From: Bacillus sp. UNC438CL73TsuS30
GTDB taxonomy: Bacteria > Bacillota > Bacilli > Bacillales > Cytobacillaceae
DNA: 64,000 nucleotides
Assembly: GCF_000482325.1 (NCBI RefSeq)
Contig: NZ_KI535295.1
Coordinates: 607,060-671,059 of the forward strand
Direction of reading: 5' to 3'
The position numbers and the translations under genes are program-made. This document shows, one piece after another, positions 10,607 to 20,079 of this stretch; position 1 is the first letter of the stretch, and every line of letters starts with the position of its first letter. The notes beneath the pieces are model-generated. The model was not told the origin of the DNA. It ran no database searches and saw only the letters and a list, made by a program, of their open reading frames with translations.

Positions 10607-10663
10607 GTTAGCTTTTTAAAAGAAAATTGGAAACGTCTTAACCAGTCCCGATAAGCTCTAGAA

Positions 10664-10692
10664 TTGTACAAAAATAAAGAATCCTCTATACA
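10664..10692 (+). promoter_or_regulatory. Candidate pnp promoter
   Basis: TTGTAC, a 17-nt spacer and TATACA lie 160 nt upstream of pnp, which gives a long leader. Confidence 0.4.
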
Positions 10693-10781
10693 TATTTAAA
10701 ATCGCGAAATTATGTGCATACTATTCTTATATTTGAAATTTCTAACATAAGCTTTTTTACGGCTTTTTATATATGGAAAAT

Positions 10782-10814
10782 GATGATTATAGCGAAAATA
10801 TTTTTCGAATCATC
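10782..10814 (+). promoter_or_regulatory. Stem-loop in the pnp leader
   Basis: The outer stem GATGATT/AATCATC and inner stem CGAAAA/TTTTCG are separated by a 4-nt bulge, about 37 nt before the start codon. PNPase autoregulates through a leader stem in E. coli, so this is a candidate control element. No T-run follows, so it is not an obvious terminator. Confidence 0.4.
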
Positions 10815-10850
10815 CTCTGAAATGATTTTTGACCTGAGAGGGGTAACAAT

Positions 10851-12968
10851 ATGGAACATACGAAACATGAGTATTCCATGGAGTGGGCAGGCCGCAAGCT
10901 GACTGTCGAAATTGGACAATTAGCAAAACAAGCAAATGGTGCTGTCCTTGTCCGTTATGGTGATACAGCAGTCCTAAGTACAGCAACTGCTTCAAAGGAA
11001 CCAAAAAACCTTGACTTTTTTCCGTTAACTGTAAACTACGAGGAACGTTTATACGCAGTTGGGAAGATTCCTGGGGGCTTTATTAAAAGGGAAGGCCGTC
11101 CAAGTGAGAAAGCGATTCTAGCCAGCCGCTTAATTGACCGTCCAATCCGTCCATTATTTGCTGACGGATTCCGTAATGATGTACAAGTTATCAGTATTGT
11201 AATGAGTGTGGATCAAAACTGTTCTACTGAAATGGCAGCAATGTTCGGTTCATCATTGGCATTAAGTACATCTGATATTCCATTTGAGGGTCCAATTGCG
11301 GGAGTCGTAGTTGGCCGTGTCAATGGAGAATTCGTAATTAATCCTACTGTTGAGCAATCTGAACAGAGCGACATCCACTTAACTGTCGCCGGTACAAAGG
11401 ATGCCATTAACATGGTTGAAGCGGGTGCAAATGAAGTACCTGAGGAAACGATGCTTGAAGCCATTATGTTTGGACATGATGAAATCAAACGCTTAATTGA
11501 ATTCCAAGAGAAAATTGCTGCAGAAATTGGCAAGGAAAAAATGCAAATTTCGCTTTACGAAATTAATAAAGAACTTGAAGCAGAAGTCAGAGCAATCTGT
11601 GAAGCAGATATGATTAATGCCATTCAAGTTCAAGAAAAACACGCACGTGAAGCTGCGATAACTGAAGTGAAAAAACAAGTTTTAGCTAAATATGAAGAAC
11701 AGGAAGCAACGGATGAGAATTTAAAACAAGTTAAGCAAATCCTTGACAAAATTGTTAAGGGTGAAGTTCGCCGCTTAATTACTGTGGAAAAGATTCGCCC
11801 AGATGGCCGTAAAATTGATGAAATCCGTCCACTATCTTCTCAGGTGGGGCTACTTGCACGTACGCATGGATCTGGTTTATTTACACGTGGTCAGACGCAG
11901 GCATTAAGTATCTGTACACTCGGTGCAATGGGAGATGTTCAAATACTTGATGGTTTAGGTATTGAGGAAGAAAAACGCTTTATGCATCATTATAATTTCC
12001 CTTCCTTTAGCGTTGGAGAAACTGGCCCGATTCGCGGCCCGGGTCGTCGCGAAATCGGTCATGGTGCATTGGGAGAACGGGCACTTGAACCAATTGTTCC
12101 GAATGAAAAGGATTTTCCATATACGATTCGACTGGTTTCTGAAGTTTTGGAATCCAACGGTTCTACTTCACAGGCAAGTATTTGTGCAAGTACTCTTGCG
12201 ATGATGGATGCCGGTGTACCGATTAAAGCACCAGTAGCAGGAATTGCAATGGGACTAGTAAAATCCGGAGAACATTACACTGTTTTGACAGATATTCAAG
12301 GAATGGAAGACCATCTTGGCGATATGGACTTTAAAGTGGCCGGAACCTCTAAGGGGGTAACTGCTCTTCAAATGGACATCAAGATTGAAGGTCTATCCCG
12401 TGAAATCTTAGAAGAGGCACTTCAGCAGGCGAAAAAAGGAAGAATGCAAATTTTAGATTCCATGCTTGCAACAATTAATGAACCAAGAGCTGAGTTATCA
12501 AAATTTGCTCCGAAAATTTTAACGATGGCAATCAACCCGGATAAAATCCGTGATGTTATTGGACCAAGTGGAAAGCAAATTAATAAAATTATTGAAGAAA
12601 CTGGCGTTAAAATTGATATTGAGCAAGATGGAACAATCTTTATTGCATCTGCAGATCAGGAAATGAATCAAAAGGCTAAAAAGATTATTGAAGATATTGT
12701 CCGTGAAGTAGAGGTCGGACAAATGTACCTTGGTAAAGTAAAACGGATTGAAAAATTTGGTGCATTTGTTGAAATTTTTGCCGGAAAAGACGGATTAGTC
12801 CATATTTCTGAACTTGCAGAAGAGCGGGTTGGAAAAGTAGAAGATGTTGTAAAAATTGGTGATGAAATACTTGTCAAGGTAACAGAAATTGATAAACAAG
12901 GCCGCGTAAACCTTTCACGGAAAGCTGTTTTAAAGGAACAGAAAGAAAAGGCTGAAGAGCAGCGATAA
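10851..12968 (+). CDS. pnp: Polyribonucleotide nucleotidyltransferase (PNPase)
   Basis: PNPase degrades RNA 3' to 5' by phosphorolysis in the mRNA decay machinery. The 705-residue protein matches the Bacillus length: RNase PH domain 1 (~10-140), alpha-helical linker (~240-320), catalytic RNase PH domain 2 (~325-550, [12 protein letters not shown]), KH domain (~555-615, [16 protein letters not shown]) and S1 domain (~622-690). ATG 10851 follows GAGAGGGG. It partners functionally with rnjB and rny elsewhere in this window. Confidence 0.98.
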   Translation: MEHTKHEYSMEWAGRKLTVEIGQLAKQANGAVLVRYGDTAVLSTATASKEPKNLDFFPLTVNYEERLYAVGKIPGGFIKREGRPSEKAILASRLIDRPIRPLFADGFRNDVQVISIVMSVDQNCSTEMAAMFGSSLALSTSDIPFEGPIAGVVVGRVNGEFVINPTVEQSEQSDIHLTVAGTKDAINMVEAGANEVPEETMLEAIMFGHDEIKRLIEFQEKIAAEIGKEKMQISLYEINKELEAEVRAICEADMINAIQVQEKHAREAAITEVKKQVLAKYEEQEATDENLKQVKQILDKIVKGEVRRLITVEKIRPDGRKIDEIRPLSSQVGLLARTHGSGLFTRGQTQALSICTLGAMGDVQILDGLGIEEEKRFMHHYNFPSFSVGETGPIRGPGRREIGHGALGERALEPIVPNEKDFPYTIRLVSEVLESNGSTSQASICASTLAMMDAGVPIKAPVAGIAMGLVKSGEHYTVLTDIQGMEDHLGDMDFKVAGTSKGVTALQMDIKIEGLSREILEEALQQAKKGRMQILDSMLATINEPRAELSKFAPKILTMAINPDKIRDVIGPSGKQINKIIEETGVKIDIEQDGTIFIASADQEMNQKAKKIIEDIVREVEVGQMYLGKVKRIEKFGAFVEIFAGKDGLVHISELAEERVGKVEDVVKIGDEILVKVTEIDKQGRVNLSRKAVLKEQKEKAEEQR

Positions 12969-13004
12969 TGGATAACCCCGGTCTTGTCAAAGCTGCCAGA
13001 CATT

Positions 13005-13037
13005 AGAAAGTCAGGGGAACCCCCTGACTTTCTTTTG
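13005..13037 (+). terminator. pnp terminator
   Basis: The 13-bp stem AGAAAGTCAGGGG/CCCCTGACTTTCT with an AAC loop is followed by TTTTG. Confidence 0.88.
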
Positions 13038-13055
13038 TAAATATCTTTGAGAATT

Positions 13056-13173
13056 GTCCAGCTTCAGCGCCTAGCCCCTCGAGGTGCTTCGGCCCTGTCG
13101 ATGAAGTCAAAAAACGACTTCACCGCCAGTGCCTCCAGCACTTGTCGGGGCTGACCAAGGCGCTTACGCTTTT
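13056..13173. repeat. Structured intergenic repeat, copy 2
   Basis: This is the second copy of the element at 2685-2805. The ends CAGCGCCTAGCCCCTCGA and GGCTGACCAAGGCGCTTACGC are near-identical to copy 1 and mutually complementary. The centre carries TGAAGTC/GACTTCA around an A-rich loop, and a flanking GGTGCT/AGCACT pairing. It lies between the pnp terminator and ylxY and has no ORF. Confidence 0.78.
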
Positions 13174-13226
13174 AGTTCTACCTTGTCCCTTTTATTCATA
13201 ATGTTTATGGAAGGGGGAACGGGAAG

Positions 13227-14177
13227 ATGAAAAAAGTGGTTATATTTATGCTGATTTGTTTGGCTGGATGGGTCTCGGTAAATAATCCAATTGTAAATCC
13301 GTATGTAGATACCCTGAAGGATTCTGCAATGATGGTTTCAAAGCAACATTCCAATCCTCTTTATGAAAGCATTGTTAAAAATGCTCCTACATATGAGGTC
13401 CCACCTTCCAATGCCAGAGTTGACCCAGTTTGGAAGGCGATACCAGGTTATAATGGATTAAAGGTTGATATTTCAGCCTCCTATAAAAAGATGAAAAGTA
13501 AAAATCAATTTGATGAAAAGAAATTGGTTTTTACACAGATTTCACCGAAAGTGCACTTAAAGGATTTACCGCCTTCACCTATATATAAGGGCCATCCGGA
13601 TAAACCAATGGTTAGCTTTATTATTAATGTAGCATGGGGAAATGAATTTTTATCGGATATGCTTGCAACCTTAAAAAGGCATCATGTTACCACAAGCTTT
13701 TTTCTGGAGGGCAATTGGGTGAAGAAGAATCCGGATCTGGCCAAAATGATCGTTGACGCCGGTCACGAAGTGGGGAATCACTCCTATTCCCACCCGGATA
13801 TGAAGAGACTTACTGCCTCGCAAACAAGAGCGGAAATGATAAAAACGAATGAAGTCATTGAAGCGGCAACTGGGGAAGTATGCAAATGGTTTGCTCCGCC
13901 TAGCGGAAGCTACCGGAATGAGACTGTGACGGTGGCAAATCAGTTAAAAATGAAAACGGTTATGTGGACCGTCGATACTGTCGACTGGCAAAAGCCAACT
14001 CCAGATGCCCTTATTAATCGTGTAATAAGTAAAGTGGATAACGGCTCGATGATTTTGATGCACCCTACCGAGTCAACTGCTAAATCTCTTGACCGCCTCA
14101 TTACTTTAATTGAGAAAAAGAATCTAACCATTGGTACTGTTTCAGAGTTAATGAGCGAGGAAAGAATAATGAAATAA
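13227..14177 (+). CDS. ylxY: YlxY, polysaccharide-deacetylase-family protein with altered active site
   Basis: This 316-residue protein begins with an N-terminal signal peptide or anchor (MKKVVIFMLICLAGWVSV), a connecting region, then a NodB-type deacetylase domain (~125-305). Motif 2 is present (GNHSYSHPD), as are the later APPSGSYRNE, WTVDTVDW and LMHPT motifs. Motif 1, normally TFDDG, reads FIINVAWGNE, so the catalytic and metal-binding aspartates are missing. My recollection of B. subtilis YlxY is the same, so this is a family trait. Likely secreted or membrane-anchored; substrate and activity unknown. Confidence 0.9.
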   Translation: MKKVVIFMLICLAGWVSVNNPIVNPYVDTLKDSAMMVSKQHSNPLYESIVKNAPTYEVPPSNARVDPVWKAIPGYNGLKVDISASYKKMKSKNQFDEKKLVFTQISPKVHLKDLPPSPIYKGHPDKPMVSFIINVAWGNEFLSDMLATLKRHHVTTSFFLEGNWVKKNPDLAKMIVDAGHEVGNHSYSHPDMKRLTASQTRAEMIKTNEVIEAATGEVCKWFAPPSGSYRNETVTVANQLKMKTVMWTVDTVDWQKPTPDALINRVISKVDNGSMILMHPTESTAKSLDRLITLIEKKNLTIGTVSELMSEERIMK

Positions 14178-14242
14178 CATCGGAAGAGTAGCATAAAATA
14201 TAAGTAATGAGGTTTTGAGCTGTTATAATCAGGAGGAATTCG

Positions 14243-15481
14243 ATGATAAATAGATACACTTGTCAAAATGGAGTAAGAATTGTATTAGAACAAATTCCTA
14301 CCGTTAGGTCTGTAGCCATTGGTGTATGGATTGGTACCGGATCTAGGAATGAGCATCCTGAAATTAATGGGATTTCCCACTTTTTAGAGCATATGTTTTT
14401 TAAAGGTACAACCACACGGTCTGCAAAAGATATTGCTGAATCCTTTGACAGTATTGGCGGTCAAGTGAATGCATTTACCTCAAAAGAATATACTTGTTAT
14501 TACGCCAAAGTTCTTGATACCCACTCGAAATTTGCTTTAGATGTATTAGCTGACATGTTTTTTAATTCAACTTTCGTGGAAGAAGAATTAAATAAAGAAA
14601 GAAATGTTGTCCTAGAGGAAATTAAAATGTATGAAGATACTCCTGATGATATCGTTCATGACTTATTAAGCCGTGCCGTATACGAGGATCATTCGCTTGG
14701 TTATCCAATCCTGGGAACGGAAGAGACACTTAATACGTTTACGGGTGAAAAGCTAAAGGAATATATCCATGAACGCTATACTCCGGAAAATGTTGTCATT
14801 TCAATTGCTGGTAATGTTTCAGATGCGTTTATTAGTGAAGTCGAAAAATATTTTGGCTCTTACACTGGCGGCAACCATGAATCACGTGAAAATACCCCTG
14901 TTTTTCATTCGAATCAGATTTCTAGAAAAAAGGAAACAGAGCAGGCCCATTTATGTTTAGGTTTTGAAGGATTAAAGATTGGTCACGAGGACATCTATAG
15001 TTTAATTATCGTAAATAACGTTCTTGGCGGCAGTATGAGCAGCAGATTGTTTCAGGAAGTCCGTGAGCAGCGGGGGTTAGCGTATTCTGTTTTCTCTTAT
15101 CATTCCGCTTATCAAGATAGTGGAATTGTTACAGTATATGGGGGGACAGGGGCTAAGCAGCTCGATTTATTATTTGAAACCATTCAGGAAACATTGGATA
15201 AGTTAAAACAAGATGGAATTACCGAAAAAGAGATTACGAATACTAAGGAACAATTAAAAGGAAGCTTGATGCTGAGTTTGGAAAGCACCAATAGCAGAAT
15301 GAGCCGTAACGGGAAAAATGAATTATTGTTAAAACGTCATCGTTCATTGGATGAAATTATTGAACAAATAGATCAAGTAACCAAGCAAAGCGCTGATGAA
15401 ATGGCAAGGTCCATTTTCACTAATCAATATTCCGTTTCCTTAATCAGTCCTGATGGAGAATTTCCAAAGGGCCTAAAATAA
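14243..15481 (+). CDS. mlpA: M16-family zinc protease MlpA (YmxG)
   Basis: This 412-residue metalloprotease of the mitochondrial-processing-peptidase (M16) family has the inverted zinc motif HFLEH at residues 46-50, with the downstream glutamate expected in LNKERNVVLEEI, and the C-terminal half typical of the family. ATG 14243 follows AGGAGG. Bacillus mlpA sits in this same position between ylxY and ymxH. Its physiological substrate is not evident from sequence. Confidence 0.93.
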   Translation: MINRYTCQNGVRIVLEQIPTVRSVAIGVWIGTGSRNEHPEINGISHFLEHMFFKGTTTRSAKDIAESFDSIGGQVNAFTSKEYTCYYAKVLDTHSKFALDVLADMFFNSTFVEEELNKERNVVLEEIKMYEDTPDDIVHDLLSRAVYEDHSLGYPILGTEETLNTFTGEKLKEYIHERYTPENVVISIAGNVSDAFISEVEKYFGSYTGGNHESRENTPVFHSNQISRKKETEQAHLCLGFEGLKIGHEDIYSLIIVNNVLGGSMSSRLFQEVREQRGLAYSVFSYHSAYQDSGIVTVYGGTGAKQLDLLFETIQETLDKLKQDGITEKEITNTKEQLKGSLMLSLESTNSRMSRNGKNELLLKRHRSLDEIIEQIDQVTKQSADEMARSIFTNQYSVSLISPDGEFPKGLK

Positions 15482-15485
15482 AAAG

Positions 15486-15519
15486 AAACAGTTCGAGAAC
15501 TCGAACTGTTTTTTTTTAG
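15486..15519 (+). terminator. mlpA terminator
   Basis: AAACAGTTCGAG-AA-CTCGAACTGTTT is followed by a long T-run. Confidence 0.9.
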
Positions 15520-15578
15520 TCTAATCTTGGACTTCCCCTTATAAAATAGAATATAGACAGTGAAGGGAGTCCGTATTG

Positions 15579-15827
15579 ATGAGACTGAGTGAGTTAAGTG
15601 GAAAAGAAATTGTTGACGTGAAAAAAGCGGAGCGACTTGGAGTTCTTGGTCAAACGGATCTTGAAATCAATGAGGGAACAGGCCAAATTCAAGCTCTTCT
15701 CATCCCATCCCTCAAATGGTTTGGTTTTCGAAAACAGGGAGAAGAAATTAGAGTTCCATGGAATCATATTAAAAAGATTGGAACAGACATGATCATCATC
15801 GATATTCCTGAAAATGAGGATGAATAA
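15579..15827 (+). CDS. ymxH: YlmC/YmxH-family PRC-barrel-like sporulation protein
   Basis: This 82-residue protein has MRLSELSGKEIVDVKKAERLG at the start and the WNHIKKIGTDMIIID end typical of YlmC/YmxH proteins, a PRC-barrel-like family in spore formers. ATG 15579 is chosen because GAAGGGAG ends 9 nt upstream; a TTG at 15576 is less well placed. It has its own terminators on both sides. The function is not known in detail. Confidence 0.88.
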   Translation: MRLSELSGKEIVDVKKAERLGVLGQTDLEINEGTGQIQALLIPSLKWFGFRKQGEEIRVPWNHIKKIGTDMIIIDIPENEDE

Positions 15828-15846
15828 ACAAGTAAACTCAGGTTCA

Positions 15847-15884
15847 AAGCCCAAGCAAATGGATATTTGCTTGGGCTTTTTTTA
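15847..15884 (+). terminator. ymxH terminator
   Basis: AAGCCCAAGCAAAT-GGAT-ATTTGCTTGGGCTT is followed by a T-run. Confidence 0.92.
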
Positions 15885-15905
15885 TGAACTAATCATGAAT
15901 AACTC

Positions 15906-15933
15906 ACAGATTGATGTTCTCCTACATAAGATG
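15906..15933 (+). promoter_or_regulatory. Candidate sigma-K promoter of dpaA-dpaB
   Basis: An AC at 15906, 17 nt and CATAAGATG resemble the sigma-K pattern (AC at -35, CATAnnnTA at -10). Dipicolinate synthase genes are sigma-K dependent in B. subtilis, which supports the call. Confidence 0.45.
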
Positions 15934-15997
15934 TTGAAGTGAATAGAAGAAACTGATTTCCGAATTGGATTTTTTTAAAAAGAAGGTGAATGTTTTC

Positions 15998-16900
15998 ATG
16001 CTGACAGGGATGCAGATAGCCGTAATCGGTGGTGATGCAAGACAGCTGGAAATTATCCGGAAGTTAACCGAGTTAGATGCCAGATTATCGCTCATTGGCT
16101 TCGAACAGCTTGATCACGCCTTTACTGGTGCTGTTAAGGAAAAGTTAGATGAGGTGGATTTTTCTACTATAGACGCCCTCATCTTACCCGTGCCCGGTAC
16201 GAATTTAGAAGGACAGGTTGAAACAATCTTTTCAAATGAGAAGGTTATTTTGACAGAAGATATGCTTTTGAAGACACCTGAACACTGTACGATCTATTCA
16301 GGGATAAGTAATGCATTTTTAAATGAAATCACAACTAAATCGAAGAGAAGACTTATCCAACTTTTTTCAAGGGATGATGTAGCTATCTATAATTCGATTC
16401 CTACAGTTGAAGGAACGATTATGATGGCCATCCAGCATACGGATTATACGATTCACGGATCAAATGTAACGGTTTTGGGCCTAGGAAGATGTGGTATGAG
16501 TACTGCTCGAGCCTTTCATGCCCTAGGGGCGAAAGTAAAGGTCGGTGCTCGAAAAAGTGAACATCTTGCAAGAATTACAGAAATGGGCGTAACACCTTTT
16601 CATTTAAGTAATCTTGTAAAAGAAGTGTCGGATACCGATATATTAATCAATACCATTCCGCACCCAGTGGTAAGTGCTGCAATCATTTCTAAGCTGCCTG
16701 CCCATACACTCATCATTGATATTGCCTCTAAACCGGGTGGAACTGATTTTAGATATGCGGAAAAGCGGGGAATAAAGGCATTGCTCGCACCAAGTTTACC
16801 AGGGATTGTAGCTCCTAAGACTGCTGGATTAATTCTCGCAGATGTTCTGACACAATTACTTCAGGATGACCTATTAAATAGAAAGGGGAAAGAAAAATGA
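15998..16900 (+). CDS. dpaA: Dipicolinate synthase subunit A
   Basis: This is subunit A of the mother-cell enzyme (SpoVFA) that oxidises dihydrodipicolinate to dipicolinic acid, the calcium-chelating spore core compound. The 300-residue protein has IAVIGGDARQLEIIRKL at the N-terminus and a Rossmann nucleotide-binding motif, VLGLGRCGMSTARAF (~155-170), followed by SLPGIVAPKTAG. ATG 15998 follows AGAAGGTGA; a longer frame from 15965 lacks a ribosome site. It overlaps dpaB by 4 nt. The substrate comes from dapA, encoded 4 kb downstream. Confidence 0.95.
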   Translation: MLTGMQIAVIGGDARQLEIIRKLTELDARLSLIGFEQLDHAFTGAVKEKLDEVDFSTIDALILPVPGTNLEGQVETIFSNEKVILTEDMLLKTPEHCTIYSGISNAFLNEITTKSKRRLIQLFSRDDVAIYNSIPTVEGTIMMAIQHTDYTIHGSNVTVLGLGRCGMSTARAFHALGAKVKVGARKSEHLARITEMGVTPFHLSNLVKEVSDTDILINTIPHPVVSAAIISKLPAHTLIIDIASKPGGTDFRYAEKRGIKALLAPSLPGIVAPKTAGLILADVLTQLLQDDLLNRKGKEK

Positions 16901-17496
16901 GTTTAAAAGGAAAAAGAATTGGCTTTGGATTAACAGGGTCACATTGTACGTATGATGCTGTATTCCCAGAAATTGAAAAACTAGTGCAAGCAGGTGCCGA
17001 AGTCGTTCCGGTAGTGTCCTATACCGTAAAAAGTACTGACACCCGTTTTGGCAATGGCGAAGATTGGGTCAAAAGGATAGAAGACCTTACCGGTAATAAG
17101 GCCATCGACTCCATTGTTAAAGCAGAGCCGCTGGGACCCAAAATGCCTCTTGATTGTATGGTCATCGCACCGTTAACAGGGGTTTCCATGAGTAAATTCG
17201 CAAATGCTATGAACGACAGTCCTGTTTTAATGGCAGCTAAAGCAACACTTAGGAATCTTAAGCCGATTGTGCTCGGAATTTCTACGAATGATGCGTTAGG
17301 TTTAAATGGAGTAAATTTAATGAGGCTGATGGCTACCAAACACATTTATTTTATTCCTTACGGACAGGATGATCCGATTAAAAAACCAAATTCAATGGTA
17401 GCAAGAATGACAATGTTAATGGAAACGGTGGAAGCTGCAATTGAAGGAAAACAGATTCAACCCGTACTGGTTGAAAGATTTCGAGATGATGTTTAA
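16897..17496 (+). CDS. dpaB: Dipicolinate synthase subunit B
   Basis: This is the flavoprotein-like (Dfp/UbiX-fold) second subunit of dipicolinate synthase (SpoVFB), 199 residues. The start GKRIGFGLTGSHCTYDA and the segment MVIAPLTGVSMSKFANAMNDSPVLMAAK are typical. The ATGA overlap with dpaA gives coupled translation of the two subunits. No clear terminator follows before asd. Confidence 0.95.
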   Translation: MSLKGKRIGFGLTGSHCTYDAVFPEIEKLVQAGAEVVPVVSYTVKSTDTRFGNGEDWVKRIEDLTGNKAIDSIVKAEPLGPKMPLDCMVIAPLTGVSMSKFANAMNDSPVLMAAKATLRNLKPIVLGISTNDALGLNGVNLMRLMATKHIYFIPYGQDDPIKKPNSMVARMTMLMETVEAAIEGKQIQPVLVERFRDDV

Positions 17497-17666
17497 TTGT
17501 TCCCTCTTTCGTATGAAAATGGTTATTTCTTTTAAAGGAATATGTTAGAATATATAAATAATTCATATGCTGGAGATGGTTATTCTCTTCATGCGAATTG
17601 TTTTAACTAATTAGATTATTTCCAAAAGAAATAACTGGATAAGAGATTGAAAGGGGTCTTATAGTA

Positions 17667-18722
17667 ATGAGTCAGCAAAGCGGATTTAACGTCGCAGTAG
17701 TCGGAGCAACAGGAGCAGTTGGACAGCAGATGATCCAAACCTTAGTAAAGGAAAATTTCCCTTACAAGAAATTACTATTATTATCTTCAAGCCGTTCAGC
17801 AGGACAAAAAATTGTCGTGAACGGTGAAGAATATACGGTTCAAGAAGCGAAGCCTGAGAGCTTTGAAGGTATTGATATTGCTTTATTTTCAGCAGGCGGC
17901 AGTGTTTCCAAAGAACTTGCGCCGGAAGCCGTAAAACGCGGGGCAATTGTTGTTGATAATACGAGTGCATTTAGAATGGATGCCGATAAACCATTGGTAG
18001 TGCCGGAAGTTAATGAAACAGATTTACACCAACATACAGGGATTATTGCCAATCCAAATTGTTCAACTATCCAAATGGTCGTTGCCCTAGAACCAATTAG
18101 ACAAACATTCGGTCTAAAGAAAGTTATTGTTTCAACTTACCAAGCCGTTTCAGGTGCAGGTGCAAAAGCTGTGCAAGAATTAATGGATCAAACGAAATCT
18201 ATTTTGGCAAATGAGCCAGTGGAACCAAAAATTTTACCAGTAGGCAGCGATAAAAACCACTATCAAATCGCCTTTAATGCCATTCCGCAAATAGATAAAT
18301 TCCAAGAAAATGGTTTTACCTTCGAAGAAATGAAAATGATCAATGAAACGAAAAAAATCATGCATTTACCAGAATTAGCTGTATCAGCTACATGTGTCCG
18401 TCTTCCAGTTGCAGTAGGTCACTCTGAGTCAGTTTATTTTGAAATTGACCAAGAAGGTGTAAGTGCAGAAGAAATTAAGGCATTATTAAAAGATGCACCA
18501 GGCGTTGTTCTACAGGATGATCCGGAGAACCAAGTTTACCCAATGCCGGCAAATTGTGTTGGAAGTAATGATGTATTTGTTGGAAGAGTCAGAAAGGACC
18601 TTGATGAAGGCAAAGGTTTCCATATGTGGGTCGTCTCTGATAACTTACTAAAAGGCGCTGCCTGGAACTCTGTACAAATTGCACAAAGTTTAGTGAAACT
18701 TGGTTTAGTGAAAGAAAAATAA
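17667..18722 (+). CDS. asd: Aspartate-semialdehyde dehydrogenase
   Basis: Asd reduces aspartyl phosphate to aspartate semialdehyde, feeding lysine, diaminopimelate, threonine and methionine synthesis. The 351-residue protein has the NADP-binding [10 protein letters not shown] (~13-22) and the active-site cysteine in NPNCSTIQ (Cys132). It opens asd-dapG-dapA. A weak promoter candidate with -10 TAGAAT lies near 17546. The TCTTATAG-flanked site GAAAGGGG provides the ribosome site. Confidence 0.97.
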   Translation: MSQQSGFNVAVVGATGAVGQQMIQTLVKENFPYKKLLLLSSSRSAGQKIVVNGEEYTVQEAKPESFEGIDIALFSAGGSVSKELAPEAVKRGAIVVDNTSAFRMDADKPLVVPEVNETDLHQHTGIIANPNCSTIQMVVALEPIRQTFGLKKVIVSTYQAVSGAGAKAVQELMDQTKSILANEPVEPKILPVGSDKNHYQIAFNAIPQIDKFQENGFTFEEMKMINETKKIMHLPELAVSATCVRLPVAVGHSESVYFEIDQEGVSAEEIKALLKDAPGVVLQDDPENQVYPMPANCVGSNDVFVGRVRKDLDEGKGFHMWVVSDNLLKGAAWNSVQIAQSLVKLGLVKEK

Positions 18723-18756
18723 AGTTTTCATAAAAAGGCAGGTTTTGAATGTCAAC

Positions 18757-20001
18757 ATGAAAATTATCGTGCAAAAATTTGGAGGTACATCTGTAAGGGA
18801 TGAAAAGGGCAGGAAACATGCTAGTGTTCATATTGAAAAGGCGTTAAAAGACGGTTATAAGGTAGTCGCAGTGGTTTCAGCAATGGGAAGAAACGGGGAT
18901 CCTTATGCAACGGATACCCTTCTTTCCCTAATTGGCGGGAATAACAGTAAATTAAGTAAACGCGAATTAGATTTGCTAATGTCCTGCGGTGAGGTCATTT
19001 CAAGTGTTGTTTTTACAAGCAAGTTGCTTGAGTCAGGAATCAAAGCAGTCGGATTAACCGGCGCCCAGGCGGGTTTTCGTACAAATAGCGAACATACAAA
19101 TGCTAAAATCGTAGAAATGAAATGTGATCGGCTTTTAAGAGAATTGGAACATGCTGATGTGGTTGTCGTGGCAGGGTTTCAGGGAGCAGCAAAAAATGGG
19201 GATATCACAACGATTGGCAGAGGCGGCAGTGATACTTCTGCCGCTGCATTAGGTGCTGCCCTGAATGCGGAATGGATTGATATTTTTACCGATGTAGAAG
19301 GAGTTATGACCGCTGATCCCAGAATAGCAGAAAATGCTAGGCCGCTTTCGGTTGTTACTTATACCGAAGTATGCAATATGGCCTATCAGGGGGCAAAGGT
19401 GATTCATCCAAGAGCGGTAGAAATTGCGATGCAATCGAAAATTCCCATTCGAATCCGCTCGAATTATTCTGAAAGTCTCGGGACACTCGTAACAACCTTA
19501 AATAAAGAAAATCGCGGCAGTGATATTAAAGAACGGATTGTAACCGGAATCGCTCATGTTTCCAATGTAACGCAAATTAAAGTTTTTGCCAAAAAAGATC
19601 AATACTACTTGCAAGCCGAGGTTTTTAAGGCAATGGCAAATGAAAATATTAGTGTTGATTTTATCAATATTTCTCCGAACGGTGTCGTTTATACCGTGAC
19701 GGATGAGATGACGGATAAGGCAATCAAAACTTTACAGGATTTGGGTCATGAACCTGTTATTGAACGTAACTGTGCAAAAGTTTCCGTTGTGGGTGCTGGA
19801 ATTGCCGGTGTCCCTGGGGTGACTTCCAAAATCGTTACTTCGTTGTCTGACCATGGAATTCGAATTTTGCAGTCAGCTGATAGCCATACCACCATTTGGG
19901 TTCTCGTCAAACAAGAAGACCTAGTCAAATCAGTCAATGCACTGCATGATGCATTTCAATTGGAAGAAGAAGCAATTGAAGTATATCGAAATGAAATGTA
20001 A
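18757..20001 (+). CDS. dapG: Aspartokinase I, alpha and beta subunits
   Basis: DapG phosphorylates aspartate; the B. subtilis enzyme is inhibited by diaminopimelate. The kinase domain starts KIIVQKFGGTSV, with GRGGSDTSAAALGAAL in the middle and FTDVEGVMTADPR; two ACT regulatory domains occupy the C-terminal ~150 residues. ATG 18757 matches homologous N-termini. A TTG at 18745, 12 nt upstream, fits the AAAGG site slightly better and cannot be excluded. It lies 34 nt after asd. Confidence 0.95.
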   Translation: MKIIVQKFGGTSVRDEKGRKHASVHIEKALKDGYKVVAVVSAMGRNGDPYATDTLLSLIGGNNSKLSKRELDLLMSCGEVISSVVFTSKLLESGIKAVGLTGAQAGFRTNSEHTNAKIVEMKCDRLLRELEHADVVVVAGFQGAAKNGDITTIGRGGSDTSAAALGAALNAEWIDIFTDVEGVMTADPRIAENARPLSVVTYTEVCNMAYQGAKVIHPRAVEIAMQSKIPIRIRSNYSESLGTLVTTLNKENRGSDIKERIVTGIAHVSNVTQIKVFAKKDQYYLQAEVFKAMANENISVDFINISPNGVVYTVTDEMTDKAIKTLQDLGHEPVIERNCAKVSVVGAGIAGVPGVTSKIVTSLSDHGIRILQSADSHTTIWVLVKQEDLVKSVNALHDAFQLEEEAIEVYRNEM

Positions 20002-20079
20002 AGTGTAAACTGTATGAGGTATAGAGTCTATATAAGAGACTCATTCTAACCCGGCAATCAAATGGAAGGAGCTTTGAAA

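Noticed and set aside
10714..10902. 62-codon frame in the pnp leader
   Set aside because: It lacks a ribosome site and overlaps the pnp start; composition is that of AT-rich leader.
14224..14229. TATAAT with TGn immediately upstream of mlpA
   Set aside because: A start point would fall on or after the AGGAGG ribosome site, so it cannot drive a translatable mlpA mRNA.
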